Assembly: GCA_965250115.1 (NCBI GenBank)
Contig: CBDFNJ010000002.1
Span: 2,356,001 to 2,420,000 of the forward strand
Length of the DNA: 64,000 nucleotides
Origin: CBDFHB01 sp965250115
Lineage (GTDB): Bacteria; Acidobacteriota; Vicinamibacteria; Marinacidobacterales; SMYC01
Reading direction: 5' to 3'
The notes under the pieces were generated by a model. That model made no database searches and was not told the origin of the DNA. It saw only the letters and a list, made by a program, of their open reading frames with translations. Below, piece by piece: positions 33,803 through 42,160 of this stretch. Within the stretch, counting starts at the first letter, position 1. Each line of letters starts with the position of its first letter. Position numbers and translations under genes: made by a program.

Positions 33803-35461
33803 GTGAATCCTTTGAGACGTGGCCATATCCTGCTCTTGTTGAGCGTGAGCTGCGGTCAGGGCTCAGAGGCTCCTCCGAGCGACGAGCGTCCGAACTTTCT
33901 GGTTCTCGTCGCGGATGATCTCGGTTACGGCGACCTGGGTCTGCTGGGTAGCGAGATTCGGACGCCAAATATCGACAGCCTCGCGACGGAAGGCCTAGTT
34001 CTTACCAACTTTCACGTCGGCACCACCTGTTCACCCACGCGCGCGATGCTCTTGAGTGGTACCGACGCGCATATCGCCGGACTCGGCACGATGGCCGGTG
34101 ATCAGGACGACAACCAGAAGGGCCAGCCCGGCTACGAGGCTTTCCTGTCGGATCGGGTCGTCACGATCGCGTCGCTCCTTCGCGACGGCGGGTACCACAC
34201 CTACATCGCAGGGAAGTGGCATCTGGGTGGAGCGCCCGAACAGCTTCCTGAAAACCGTGGTTTCGAGAAATCCTTCACCCTCCTCAGCGGAGGTGCCGGA
34301 CACTTCGGCGACGGAGCACCGCTGTTCAGAGGCGGTTCAACGCGCTACGTCGAAGGTGGTCGCGAGGTCCCGATTCCTGAGGACTTCTACTCGACGAGCT
34401 TCTACACCGATAAGATCCTCGAGTACCTTCGTGAGAGTGAGGCGGACACCAAGCCCTTTTTCGTCTATGCAGCCTATACGGCGCCGCACTGGCCCCTCCA
34501 AGCCCCTGACGACTACCTCGACAGGTACCGAGGCGTCTACGACGAGGGCTACGACGTGCTGAGAGAACGAAGAGTCGAGAACCTCGTGGAGAAGGGCATC
34601 GTTCCGGCCGGCACACCGACGCCCGAGCGGCTTCGGTGGGTGCGAGCCTGGGAGGCGTTGTCGGAGGAGGAAAAGCAGATCGAGGCACGCAGAATGGAGA
34701 TCTATGCCGCGATGGTGGAGCATCTCGACGAGAGCATCGGCCGCCTGCTCGACTACCTTCGCGAGAGCGGACAGTACGATAACACGGTGATTCTGTTTTT
34801 CTCCGACAATGGCCCCGAGGGGAATCGAATCGGTGAAATGTATGACAACGAGACATGGCTTCCGGAACGTTTCGACAACAGCTACGAGAACATGGGACGG
34901 ATCGGCTCCTATGTTTGGACGGACGCAGGATGGGCTCAGGCGCAGACGGCGCCGTTTCGTCTCTTCAAGGGTTTTGCGACCGAAGGGGGCACGCGCGTTC
35001 CCGCCATAGTGAAACATGTCGGCGAGTCTATCGGCGCGAGCAACGACAGCTTTGCCTCCGTGAAAGACGTGGCCCCGACGCTCCTCGATCTCGCGGGAGT
35101 TGAGCACCCGAGCACATACCGGGGCCGCGAGGTGGCCGCCATGCAAGGGGAGTCGTGGGTACCCCTGCTCTCCGGCGACTCCGAGACGATCCACGCGGCG
35201 GGCTACGCGATGGGATGGGAGCTATTCGGCCGTCGAGCGATCGAAAAGGACGGTTGGAAGATCGTGGCCGTCTACGAGCCCTACGGGAGCGAGTCCTTTT
35301 GCCTCTACGACGTTGCGCGAGACCCCGGTGAGTCTCGCGACTTGTCGAAGGAGCATCCTGACAAGCTCCAGGAGCTTCTTTCGAGCTGGGACAGCTACGT
35401 CCGGGAAAACGGTGTGATACTCCCGACGCACGACATGGGTTACGGGTTGGTTTCTCGCTAG
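33803..35461 (+). CDS. Formylglycine-dependent sulfatase, probable lipoprotein
   Basis: A 552-residue arylsulfatase-type enzyme from GTG 33803. The N-terminus MNPLRRGHILLLLSVSC is a signal peptide with Cys17 in lipobox position. NFLVLVADDLGYGDLG (33-46) carries the metal Asp pair. Cys76 in TTCSPTRAMLLSG is the formylglycine precursor in the canonical C-x-P-x-R motif. GKWHLGG follows, the active-site Lys/His region, and LFFSDNGPEGN closes the metal site. It ends with the usual C-terminal block (DPGESRDLSKEHPDKLQELL). It hydrolyses sulfate esters, probably outside the cytoplasm. No sulfatase-modifying enzyme is encoded nearby. Cognate glycan unknown. Confidence 0.92.
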   Translation: MNPLRRGHILLLLSVSCGQGSEAPPSDERPNFLVLVADDLGYGDLGLLGSEIRTPNIDSLATEGLVLTNFHVGTTCSPTRAMLLSGTDAHIAGLGTMAGDQDDNQKGQPGYEAFLSDRVVTIASLLRDGGYHTYIAGKWHLGGAPEQLPENRGFEKSFTLLSGGAGHFGDGAPLFRGGSTRYVEGGREVPIPEDFYSTSFYTDKILEYLRESEADTKPFFVYAAYTAPHWPLQAPDDYLDRYRGVYDEGYDVLRERRVENLVEKGIVPAGTPTPERLRWVRAWEALSEEEKQIEARRMEIYAAMVEHLDESIGRLLDYLRESGQYDNTVILFFSDNGPEGNRIGEMYDNETWLPERFDNSYENMGRIGSYVWTDAGWAQAQTAPFRLFKGFATEGGTRVPAIVKHVGESIGASNDSFASVKDVAPTLLDLAGVEHPSTYRGREVAAMQGESWVPLLSGDSETIHAAGYAMGWELFGRRAIEKDGWKIVAVYEPYGSESFCLYDVARDPGESRDLSKEHPDKLQELLSSWDSYVRENGVILPTHDMGYGLVSR

Positions 35462-35466
35462 CCGAC

Positions 35467-36231
35467 TCAGAGGTTCAAGTGCTCCTTGAGCCGGCGGGTT
35501 TGGGAACGGGATACGGGGATCTCGGATTCCGCGCGGTCCGCCATCTTGAGCTGGATCGTGCGGTTGAACCACGGAATAACCTCCTTGATGCGGAGGAGGT
35601 TCACGAGGTAGGAGCGATGGACCCGCCAAAAAACGGCCGGGTCCAAGCTGGCCGCCAGCTCCTCGAGAGTTCGGAGGTTCGACGTCCCCTTGACCCGGAA
35701 GGTTACGATACTCACGACGCCATCTTCGACCATGGCGTAGATGATGTCCTGGGTATCGACGAGCATGATGCGTTCGCCGATTTTGACGACGAGTCTCTTC
35801 GAGGATCTTCCGCGCTCGAGCGCGCCCACGAGTCGCTCGAGCTGATCCTGAATCGGGGCCTCCGTCTTCTTCGTTTGCGTCGCTTTCTTCACCGCCTGGC
35901 GCAGTCTGGATTTGTCGACCGGTTTCAACAGATAGTCGACGGCGCTCACTTCGAAGGCCCTGATGGCATATTGATCGTAGGCGGTCACGAAGACGAGCTC
36001 CGGAACGGGCCCGCTGTCGAGAAGCTGGCGTACGACCTGAAATCCGTCGAGCCCCGGCATCTGGATGTCTAGAAACAACAGGTCGGGGCGGAGCTTCTCC
36101 ACGAGCTCCACGGCTTCGAGTCCGTTCGCGGCCTGGCCGACGACTTCGATCTCCGTGAACGATTCCAGCAGGTAGCACAGTTCCGCACGCGCGAGCTGCT
36201 CGTCGTCGACGACCAACGCGCGGACCGGCAT
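35467..36231 (-). CDS. LytTR-family response regulator
   Basis: A 254-residue two-component regulator. Receiver residues 1-120 contain VDDEQLARAELCYLL, Asp55 in LLFLDIQMPGLDG, and KPVDKSRLRQAVKKA. The LytTR DNA-binding domain covers about 150-254: ERIMLVDTQDIIYAMVEDGVVSI, TLEELAASLDPAVFWRVHRSYLVNL, and EIPVSRSQTRRLKEHL. It binds direct-repeat promoter elements and is paired with the LytS-like kinase 4 bp upstream, so one transcript. Such pairs often control transporters, murein or carbon-limitation genes. Target unknown. Confidence 0.93.
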   Translation of the reverse strand: MPVRALVVDDEQLARAELCYLLESFTEIEVVGQAANGLEAVELVEKLRPDLLFLDIQMPGLDGFQVVRQLLDSGPVPELVFVTAYDQYAIRAFEVSAVDYLLKPVDKSRLRQAVKKATQTKKTEAPIQDQLERLVGALERGRSSKRLVVKIGERIMLVDTQDIIYAMVEDGVVSIVTFRVKGTSNLRTLEELAASLDPAVFWRVHRSYLVNLLRIKEVIPWFNRTIQLKMADRAESEIPVSRSQTRRLKEHLNL

Positions 36232-36235
36232 CGTT

Positions 36236-37549
36236 TCAACCCGCTCTCAGAAACGAGATATCTACGTCGGGAATGACGACGCGCGCGATGGTGCCGTGCT
36301 CCGGCGCGCTCGTGAGCTCGAGCTTGCATTGGTCTCCGTAGATCACCTGCAGTCTTTCGCTTACGTTCTTGAGACCGATACCATGCCCCTCGCTGGACTC
36401 GCCCGGTTGCGAAAAACCGTGTCCGTTGTCCTCGATCTCGATGATTGCGCTTCCGATGCCTCGGCGGACACGGATGATGATGCGCCCACCCTCGAGACGT
36501 GAGGCGATGCCGTGTTTGACGGCGTTCTCCACGAGTGGCTGGACGATCATCGATGGAACGTAGGAATCGAGGGCCTCGGGGTCCAGTTCCTTCTCCACCA
36601 CGAGCTTCCTGCGGCCGAAGCGAACCGATTCGATATCCAAGTAAGAGTCGATGAAGTCGAGCTCTTCTTTCAATGGAATGAAGTTCTCTTGGTCCTGAAG
36701 CAGCTTACGCAGAATAGTGGAGAGCTTTTGAATGAGCCTTCTAGCGACCTCGGGATCGGTTCTCGTCGCCGAGGTGATCGAATTCAGGGTATTGAAAAGA
36801 AAGTGAGGATTGATCTGGCTCGACAGAGCCTGCAGCCGAGCCCGAATGACCAGGACTTCCTGCTCGGCAAGCTTGCGCTCGAGGCGTACGTTGTTCCAGA
36901 TCTTGAGCGGAATGCCGAGCGAAGCCAGGGTACTGATGTAGACTGCGAGCAGCACCCAGGGATTCGCCGACACCAGGTGGAAAACCATCCTCGGGGCGAG
37001 CTCGGAGCCGATGAAAATACGAAGCGACTCGAGTCCCACGGTGACCGCGAAGATTGCGATTTGCCAGTCGAAGATGCGATCTCGAATCGCAGTCTCGCCG
37101 ATCCGATAGAGGTTCAAGAAGATGAGTGGAGAGAAGCTCCAGATGTCCTCTTTCCGACAGAGCTCTCGAACGATACCGCCGCTCACTCCGTAGAGGACTC
37201 CGAGCGGCAGCGCGAGGAGCTCTCCGTTGAAGGCCGCCGGAGCACCCACCATGAGCCCCACTGCGGCGCCGGTCAATGGACCCGTGAGAAGTCCGACGAG
37301 AAGCGTCCCGGACAGCGAGAGATCCGCTGCGTCGTAGTTGAGAAGGAGGCGGACGATGACCCCAATCGAAAGCAGCATGCCGGAGAGAAGCGCGAAGATC
37401 AGCTTCTCTTTGAGCGACAGCTCGGCCTTGTACAGAAGTCGTTTGAAGGCCCCGAAACGACTCAGCAGGCTCGCGATCGACGCCATCACGCCCAGCTTCA
37501 CGAGGATCGTAACCATCACGAGCTGGTCGGGCGATAGCGTCTTTTCCAT
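36236..37549 (-). CDS. LytS-like membrane sensor histidine kinase
   Basis: A 437-residue kinase. Residues 8-170 form the 5TM-5TMR_LYT sensor block (AELSLKEKLIFALLSGMLLSIG, TGAAVGLMVGAPAAFNG) with six or so helices. The His_kinase domain has His249 in LSSQINPHFLFNTLNSITS, and the HATPase shows IVQPLVENAVKHGI, EIEDNGHGF and GHGIGLKNVSERL. Ligands for the LYT domain include pyruvate in BtsS. It is encoded directly before its LytTR partner, in the same transcript. All catalytic residues are visible. The signal it senses is not predictable here. Confidence 0.93.
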   Translation of the reverse strand: MEKTLSPDQLVMVTILVKLGVMASIASLLSRFGAFKRLLYKAELSLKEKLIFALLSGMLLSIGVIVRLLLNYDAADLSLSGTLLVGLLTGPLTGAAVGLMVGAPAAFNGELLALPLGVLYGVSGGIVRELCRKEDIWSFSPLIFLNLYRIGETAIRDRIFDWQIAIFAVTVGLESLRIFIGSELAPRMVFHLVSANPWVLLAVYISTLASLGIPLKIWNNVRLERKLAEQEVLVIRARLQALSSQINPHFLFNTLNSITSATRTDPEVARRLIQKLSTILRKLLQDQENFIPLKEELDFIDSYLDIESVRFGRRKLVVEKELDPEALDSYVPSMIVQPLVENAVKHGIASRLEGGRIIIRVRRGIGSAIIEIEDNGHGFSQPGESSEGHGIGLKNVSERLQVIYGDQCKLELTSAPEHGTIARVVIPDVDISFLRAG

Positions 37550-37582
37550 CGTCTCCCCGTGGTACCCGCTAAGGTAGCACAG

Positions 37583-38488
37583 TCAGCGCCTGCGGTCGGT
37601 CGCCTCCGCCCGTAGCTCGAGCACGAGGCGAGCTTTCTCTCCTGCTGCTTCCGGAAACCGCCAGGTGGAAGCTTCGCCCACGATGCGGGGATTGACCTCC
37701 GTCAGCGAGGAGCGCGCAATAGTGATGTCTTGGGGCGTGCCGGAGGCATCGACATCGAAGTAAAGGAGTATCGAGCCGACGAGCGGAATGTTGTAGGGGC
37801 TCTCGAGCTCCGGGAGATCGACGTCGGCGGGCAAGACGAGCGTCGTCCGCTCGTCCGAGCTCGAACCGCCGTCGGTTTCGATTCGGGGCGTCAGCGCTAT
37901 GATCAGGAATATCGTAGAGGCACGAAGCCGTTCGTAGAGCTCGCCTCGGTGGTCCCTGTCCTCGTAGTCTCGCAGGTGCGAAAGATACTCACTGGCGGAC
38001 AGCTCCAGGTCGGGACTACTGAACACGGACGTCTGATCCAACTGGAGCTCGACGGTCTTCTGAAACTCTCGACCGATCTTGTTGCCCCGCTGAAGCCGCA
38101 CCGTCACTGGAGCTTCGAACGTGCCCCTCTCCAGGAATCCGGTCAAGTCGACGCGGGTGGCGAGCTTCCGTGACCGTTTGACGAGCCCGAAGCTCGCGTG
38201 CCCGTCTCGCGTCGGCGTAGTCTCGAAAGCGAGAGACGCGAGGAAAGAGTCAGAAACTTTTGATGCGATCGTGGCGAGCCACTGCCGCTCGCTCACGTCG
38301 CCGCCATCCGTCTTGATGAAGAAGGAAAGATCCCCCATGGCCTGAAAGTCCGGGGACCCGCTTCTCGCTTCGAATACTCGGATATCGAGGACCAGTCCCT
38401 CCGGAACAGCGGAGCCGGTTGGCGAGGAAACGAGGGCTGCGTTCGATAGCCCCAGAATCGTCATGAAAGCGAGCAAGACTGGTTGCAT
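37583..38488 (-). CDS. Secreted protein of unknown function with a TonB-like C-terminus
   Basis: A 301-residue protein. ATG 38488 is used because AGGAAG lies six bases upstream; an upstream TTG would overlap the previous stop. MQPVLLAFMTILGLSNAALV looks like a signal peptide. The middle is beta-rich and unrecognised. The end, YFDVDASGTPQDITIARSSLTEVNPRIVGEASTWRFPEA, resembles the energy-transducer/TonB C-terminal fold, which binds outer-membrane partners or appears in periplasmic scaffold proteins. No Pro-rich spacer or N-terminal membrane anchor of a real TonB is present. It follows the cNMP-DUF4388 gene by 11 bp, so they are probably cotranscribed. Confidence 0.6.
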   Translation of the reverse strand: MQPVLLAFMTILGLSNAALVSSPTGSAVPEGLVLDIRVFEARSGSPDFQAMGDLSFFIKTDGGDVSERQWLATIASKVSDSFLASLAFETTPTRDGHASFGLVKRSRKLATRVDLTGFLERGTFEAPVTVRLQRGNKIGREFQKTVELQLDQTSVFSSPDLELSASEYLSHLRDYEDRDHRGELYERLRASTIFLIIALTPRIETDGGSSSDERTTLVLPADVDLPELESPYNIPLVGSILLYFDVDASGTPQDITIARSSLTEVNPRIVGEASTWRFPEAAGEKARLVLELRAEATDRRR

Positions 38489-38499
38489 GGGAGTCTTCC

Positions 38500-39516
38500 T
38501 CAATCGACCGACGGTTTCACCTGCTCGGTTTGAACCAGTCGGGCCAAGATGCGAGCCGTGTGGTAGTGGCAGCTATGCGCGCGCTCGAAGAGCTCACCGA
38601 GGGACAGTGGGGAGTGTAGGCAGCCCCATAGCTGTCGCGCGTCCGATTGTCCCTCGTCCTCGCTCCAGCTCAAATTATCACTGTTGCGGCTGAGGATGGT
38701 ACCGTCCTCGGGGAGCTCCTCCAGGAGCATGTTCAGCTCGTCCTGAAGGCGGGCCGAGTCCATCATCAGCGCCATCGCGGGCACGGTGATTCCGGGGTCT
38801 GGTCCGTCCGCGACGTCTTCCGCGCCTTTGCTGTGGAAGAGAAACTCGCCTTGCGGCTGCGCTTGAAACAGGTGGTGAACGGCTTCGTCACCGCGGCGGT
38901 GCGCGTAGGTCGCGCGGTAGATGTTTCCACTCTGGAAAAAGAGCTGCGCCATGACGACCTTGTCGGACGACAGCGTCATGACTCCGGTTTGGGCGGAGCT
39001 GATGAGGGTCTGCACGACGGTGGCGAGGTCGAAATATTCCAGGTCGCCCTGAAGCTCCTTTTTGCTCTCGCTGTCGGGAAGATCCTCGAGGGTTTTGACG
39101 AGCCGCTGGGCGAGAATGATCGCGAGCTGAGCTCCGAAACCCGTGTGGTTCGTCATCAGATCGTTGAACAGGGGGCGATCAATGACGAGAAGCTCCGCCT
39201 GCTGCGGCACCCGGATATCCGCGGTCCGCTCGGAGCTCGTGAGCAGGGCGAGCTCCCCGAAACAATCCCCACGGCCGAGATAGGCGAGCGGCGGACCGTC
39301 GGCGGGATTGGAGACTTCGACCACTCCCGATTTGATGACGAAGAGGCTGTCTCCCGGGTCGCCCTTCTTGACGATGATCTCGCCCGTGGAGAAGTGAACG
39401 GCGTGACCCTGGGTCACGATGGTTCGAATGACGGCCTCGGGCATGTCTTGGAACAGATCGGCTTCCCGCAGGAACCCAATGTCATCGAGTTCTCCGAAGT
39501 CCTCTGATGTGCTCAT
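38500..39516 (-). CDS. Cyclic nucleotide-binding and DUF4388 (PATAN) domain protein
   Basis: A 338-residue cytosolic protein. Residues 15-140 are a cNMP-binding domain: GFLREADLFQDMPEAVIRTIV, TGEIIVKKGDPGDSLFVIKSG, and GDCFGELALLTSSERTADI with the phosphate-binding RT. Then DUF4388 at about 155-235 (LQGDLEYFDLATVVQTLISSAQTGVMTL, QLFFQSGNIYRATY), a domain thought to mediate signalling interactions in Deltaproteobacteria and Acidobacteria. The C-terminal 70 residues form a probable helical domain without known name. No DNA-binding helix is visible, so it is not a typical Crp. A strong sigma-70 promoter precedes it. Confidence 0.85.
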   Translation of the reverse strand: MSTSEDFGELDDIGFLREADLFQDMPEAVIRTIVTQGHAVHFSTGEIIVKKGDPGDSLFVIKSGVVEVSNPADGPPLAYLGRGDCFGELALLTSSERTADIRVPQQAELLVIDRPLFNDLMTNHTGFGAQLAIILAQRLVKTLEDLPDSESKKELQGDLEYFDLATVVQTLISSAQTGVMTLSSDKVVMAQLFFQSGNIYRATYAHRRGDEAVHHLFQAQPQGEFLFHSKGAEDVADGPDPGITVPAMALMMDSARLQDELNMLLEELPEDGTILSRNSDNLSWSEDEGQSDARQLWGCLHSPLSLGELFERAHSCHYHTARILARLVQTEQVKPSVD

Positions 39517-39582
39517 AGAAATCCCCCCGAATCCAAGAGGGGGACGAAAGATCCCGATCCAAGAGAAACCAAGGGAGAAAAG

Positions 39583-39611
39583 ATTATAAGGGCGGTGCGC
39601 TTCACGGTCAA
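39583..39611 (-). promoter_or_regulatory. Strong sigma-70 promoter of the cNMP-DUF4388 gene
   Basis: On the minus strand: TTGACC, 17 bp, TATAAT (perfect -10). Transcription would start near 39576, about 60 bp ahead of the ATG at 39516. The -35 box sits inside one arm of the inverted repeat CACGGTCAAGGTAA described at 39603-39717. Confidence 0.65.
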
Positions 39612-39717
39612 GGTAACTAAGGGGTTTGGGAGCAGTCGTTTACCGATGCTACAATGTGGTCGGTGGCTATGAGGATTAAGCCCGGCCGCGTGATTTCCGC
39701 CATTTACCTTGACGGTG
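39603..39717. promoter_or_regulatory. Inverted repeat pair in the cNMP-DUF4388/lat intergenic region
   Basis: CACGGTCAAGGTAA (39603-39616) is repeated in inverted orientation at 39704-39717 with one mismatch (13 of 14). The left arm covers the -35 of the minus-strand promoter; the right arm reads TTACCTTGAC on the plus strand, upstream of lat. The symmetry fits a regulator binding both sides of a divergent promoter region, or the ends of a small palindromic element. The 309-bp gap between the two genes (39517-39825) contains nothing else I recognise except a possible TACAAT -10 near 39654. Confidence 0.4.
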
Positions 39718-39825
39718 GTACCTGAGAGACCGCGGCGAAACTTCGAGTCCCATCTAACATTAATTATTCGCCCGTTTGCGTAGAGGGCCGCTAGTGGCCG
39801 CCTCGAATTACTTGGGAGAGACCCC

Positions 39826-41145
39826 ATGTTGACGCTGAAGCCCGCGGATGTGCACAGCACACTCGCTAAGCACATGCTCGCAGACGGCCTCGACTTGGTT
39901 TTCGATTTATCGCGAAGCCAGGGCTCGTACGTTTACGACAGCCGTAGCGGACGTCGCTTCCTCGACTTCTTCTCGTTCTTCGCCACCCAGCCGGTGGGCA
40001 TCAATCATCCCAAGATGCATGAGCCTGCCTTCAGGGAGAGGCTCGCGAGCGTCGCGATCCACAACCCCAGCAACTCGGACGTTCATACGATCGAGATGGC
40101 TCAGTTTGTCGAGACCTTCGACCGCGTCGGGATTCCTGAGGAGTTGCCGCATCTCTTCATGGTTGCGGGCGGGGGGGTGGCCGTCGAGAACGCGCTGAAA
40201 ACCGCCTTCGATTGGAAAGTGCGGAAGAACCTCGAGCGAGGCAAGGGCGAAAAAGGGCAGCAAATCATTCACTTTCGCGAGGCATTTCACGGCAGGACGG
40301 GCTATACGCTCTCTCTGACCAATACGGCGGATCCTCGGAAGATCATGTACTTTCCGAAGTTCGATTGGCCGCGGATCGTGAATCCGAAGATACGCTTCCC
40401 GCTCGAAGACCACTTGGAAGAGCTCCAGAAGCAGGAACAGAAGGCCGTCGAGGAGATCGAGAAGGCCGTCGCCTCCAATCCAGACGACATCGCGGGCCTC
40501 ATCATCGAGACGATCCAAGGAGAGGGGGGAGACAACCACTTCCGACCCGAATTCTTCAAGAAGCTGCGAGGCCTCGCCGATGAGCACGAGTTCCTGTTCA
40601 TCCTGGACGAGGTACAGACGGGTGTCGGGCTGACCGGCAAGATGTGGGCCTATCAACATTACGACGTGAAACCCGACATCCTGGCTTTCGGCAAGAAGAC
40701 CCAGGTATGTGGCATCCTCGCGGGTCCCCGAATCGATGAAGTCGAGAAGAATGTATTTCGGGAGTCCTCCCGCATCAATTCGACGTGGGGAGGTAATCTC
40801 GTGGATATGGTGCGATTCGGTCGCTACCTCGGGATCATCGAGGCGGAAGGCCTCGTCGAGAACGCGAGGGAGACCGGGGGGCATCTATTGCGCGAGCTCT
40901 CTAGGGTGGGCAGCGATCATCCCGAGCAAGTCGAGAACGTGAGGGGGCGCGGCCTCATGTGCGCCTTCGATCTCGCCGATGGCGAGACTCGGGATCGGTT
41001 CCGGAAGCTGGCATTCGAAAATGGAATGCTCGTCCTCGGCTGTGGGAGTCGCTCGATTCGTTTCCGGCCGTCTTTGAGCGTCAAGACGGAGGAGATCGAC
41101 CAGGGGATCGAGATTGTTCGCCGGATCCTGTCGAAGTTGGGTTGA
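39826..41145 (+). CDS. lat: L-lysine 6-transaminase
   Basis: A 439-residue class-III PLP aminotransferase. LSRSQGSYVYDSRSGRRFLDFFSFFATQPVGINHP at the start, ENALKTAFDWKVRKN, and IHFREAFHGRTGYTLSLTNT are hallmarks. Asp261 (FLFILDEVQTGVG) pairs with the pyridine nitrogen and Lys290 in LAFGKKTQVCG forms the Schiff base; FGKKTQVCG is characteristic of lysine epsilon-aminotransferases rather than ornithine or GABA enzymes. The reaction converts L-lysine and 2-oxoglutarate to 2-aminoadipate semialdehyde and glutamate, in lysine catabolism or beta-lactam precursor supply. A GGGAGAG ribosome-binding site precedes ATG 39826. No piperideine dehydrogenase gene is adjacent. Confidence 0.92.
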   Translation: MLTLKPADVHSTLAKHMLADGLDLVFDLSRSQGSYVYDSRSGRRFLDFFSFFATQPVGINHPKMHEPAFRERLASVAIHNPSNSDVHTIEMAQFVETFDRVGIPEELPHLFMVAGGGVAVENALKTAFDWKVRKNLERGKGEKGQQIIHFREAFHGRTGYTLSLTNTADPRKIMYFPKFDWPRIVNPKIRFPLEDHLEELQKQEQKAVEEIEKAVASNPDDIAGLIIETIQGEGGDNHFRPEFFKKLRGLADEHEFLFILDEVQTGVGLTGKMWAYQHYDVKPDILAFGKKTQVCGILAGPRIDEVEKNVFRESSRINSTWGGNLVDMVRFGRYLGIIEAEGLVENARETGGHLLRELSRVGSDHPEQVENVRGRGLMCAFDLADGETRDRFRKLAFENGMLVLGCGSRSIRFRPSLSVKTEEIDQGIEIVRRILSKLG

Positions 41146-41171
41146 CGATCGGCGCGGCGGTTTCCTACAAT
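41142..41171 (+). promoter_or_regulatory. Sigma-70-type promoter of the 41220 gene
   Basis: TTGACG (41142-41147), an 18-bp spacer and TACAAT (41166-41171). The -35 overlaps the lat stop codon. Transcription would start about 42 bp ahead of ATG 41220. Confidence 0.55.
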
Positions 41172-41219
41172 AAATCCTATAAAGCCCTCGATTCGAAAAA
41201 CTTGGACGAAAGGCACGCC

Positions 41220-41435
41220 ATGGATCTCCAGAGCCACATACGCGTTTACAACGAAGCTCTCGGCGTCAAGGGTGCGAAGGGGAAGCTCCTTCAGATCCAC
41301 AGCGACGGGTATTACGAGGTTGCTCTCGAGGTCAAGGAGCGCTTCTTTCAGGCGCTGCTACCGATCCAGGGCACCGTGCTCCTGGCTGCGGACCCCCTCG
41401 AAGAGACCCAGAGTATCAAGGTCGATCGCTACTGA
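41220..41435 (+). CDS. Small conserved-looking protein of unknown function
   Basis: A 71-residue soluble protein from ATG 41220 (MDLQSHIRVYNEALGVKGAK), with a own promoter upstream. The sequence alternates charged and hydrophobic residues (SDGYYEVALEVKERFFQALLPIQGTVLLAAD) and looks like a small beta-barrel or SH3-like domain, without a signal peptide or helix for the membrane. I do not recognise a family. It ends 7 bp inside the end of the convergent lipid kinase gene. Codon use and the clear promoter argue that it is real. Confidence 0.65.
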   Translation: MDLQSHIRVYNEALGVKGAKGKLLQIHSDGYYEVALEVKERFFQALLPIQGTVLLAADPLEETQSIKVDRY

Positions 41436-42109
41436 TTCAGGGCGCTCGTATTGATGAGGGCGAAGAGCGTCGCCGCGGTCACGATCGGCACGGTGAGATT
41501 GTCGCTTCCGTAGACCGAGGCGGTCTCGACTGAGGCCGCCACCGTTCCCGAGATCAGGGAAAAGGCAACCGCTTGGTGTAGGTCCAGGCCTGCGACGAAG
41601 ATGAGGGTGCAGGCAATCGAGGTGCTGGCCACCAAGAAGAGCGCCAGAGTGCCTTCCATCGAGCGGGCGTGTCCGAGGACTCGATACTTGCGAGTTCCGG
41701 CGCGTTGGCCCACGAGCGCGGCGGTAGTATCTCCGAGAGTCATTGCCATGATTCCGGCGATGGCGACGTGAACGAGCTGCCCCCAGAAGAAACCGAGGAG
41801 AAGGGCTACCGATAACGGGAAGAAAACCGAGCCCAGGCTAGGCCCTTCGTCCTCGAGCGCGCGAAGCAGATCGAACCGATAGGAGACGTATGCAAACGCC
41901 CCCCAGAGCAGGTAGGGGAGGACCGCCCATCGCGCGTCTGAGAAAGCATAGATCGTGGGGATCGACCACAGGCCGATCCCGACATGCAGAGACTTTCGAC
42001 TCAGGTCGGGGGCCAGGCGGAACCGGCGCCGAAAGAGCTCGATCGCGGTGGCGAGGATGGTGAAGTAAGTGAAGCTTGCCGCAAGGGCTATCGAAGGGCG
42101 CAACGGCAT
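41429..42109 (-). CDS. Diacylglycerol kinase/phosphatidate cytidylyltransferase-like membrane protein
   Basis: A 226-residue integral protein from ATG 42109. SRKSLHVGIGLWSIP at about 36 is the family HxG-type motif, and GIMAMTLGDTTAALVGQRAG and YRVLGHARSMEGTLALFLVA follow, the GDxxAALxG and K(S/R)xEG blocks of the SEC59/CTP-dependent prenol and lipid kinases and VTE5/cytidylyltransferase-like proteins. Six to seven helices are visible. It probably transfers a phosphate from CTP to a prenol or lipid. The open frame runs further upstream across the opposite gene, but that part is not coding. The final codons overlap the gene at 41220 tail to tail. Confidence 0.78.
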   Translation of the reverse strand: MPLRPSIALAASFTYFTILATAIELFRRRFRLAPDLSRKSLHVGIGLWSIPTIYAFSDARWAVLPYLLWGAFAYVSYRFDLLRALEDEGPSLGSVFFPLSVALLLGFFWGQLVHVAIAGIMAMTLGDTTAALVGQRAGTRKYRVLGHARSMEGTLALFLVASTSIACTLIFVAGLDLHQAVAFSLISGTVAASVETASVYGSDNLTVPIVTAATLFALINTSALNQ

Positions 42110-42160
42110 GTGGAAGAGGCTACCACGGGATATAATGTTCACGGCTAAAAGAAAGACGCA

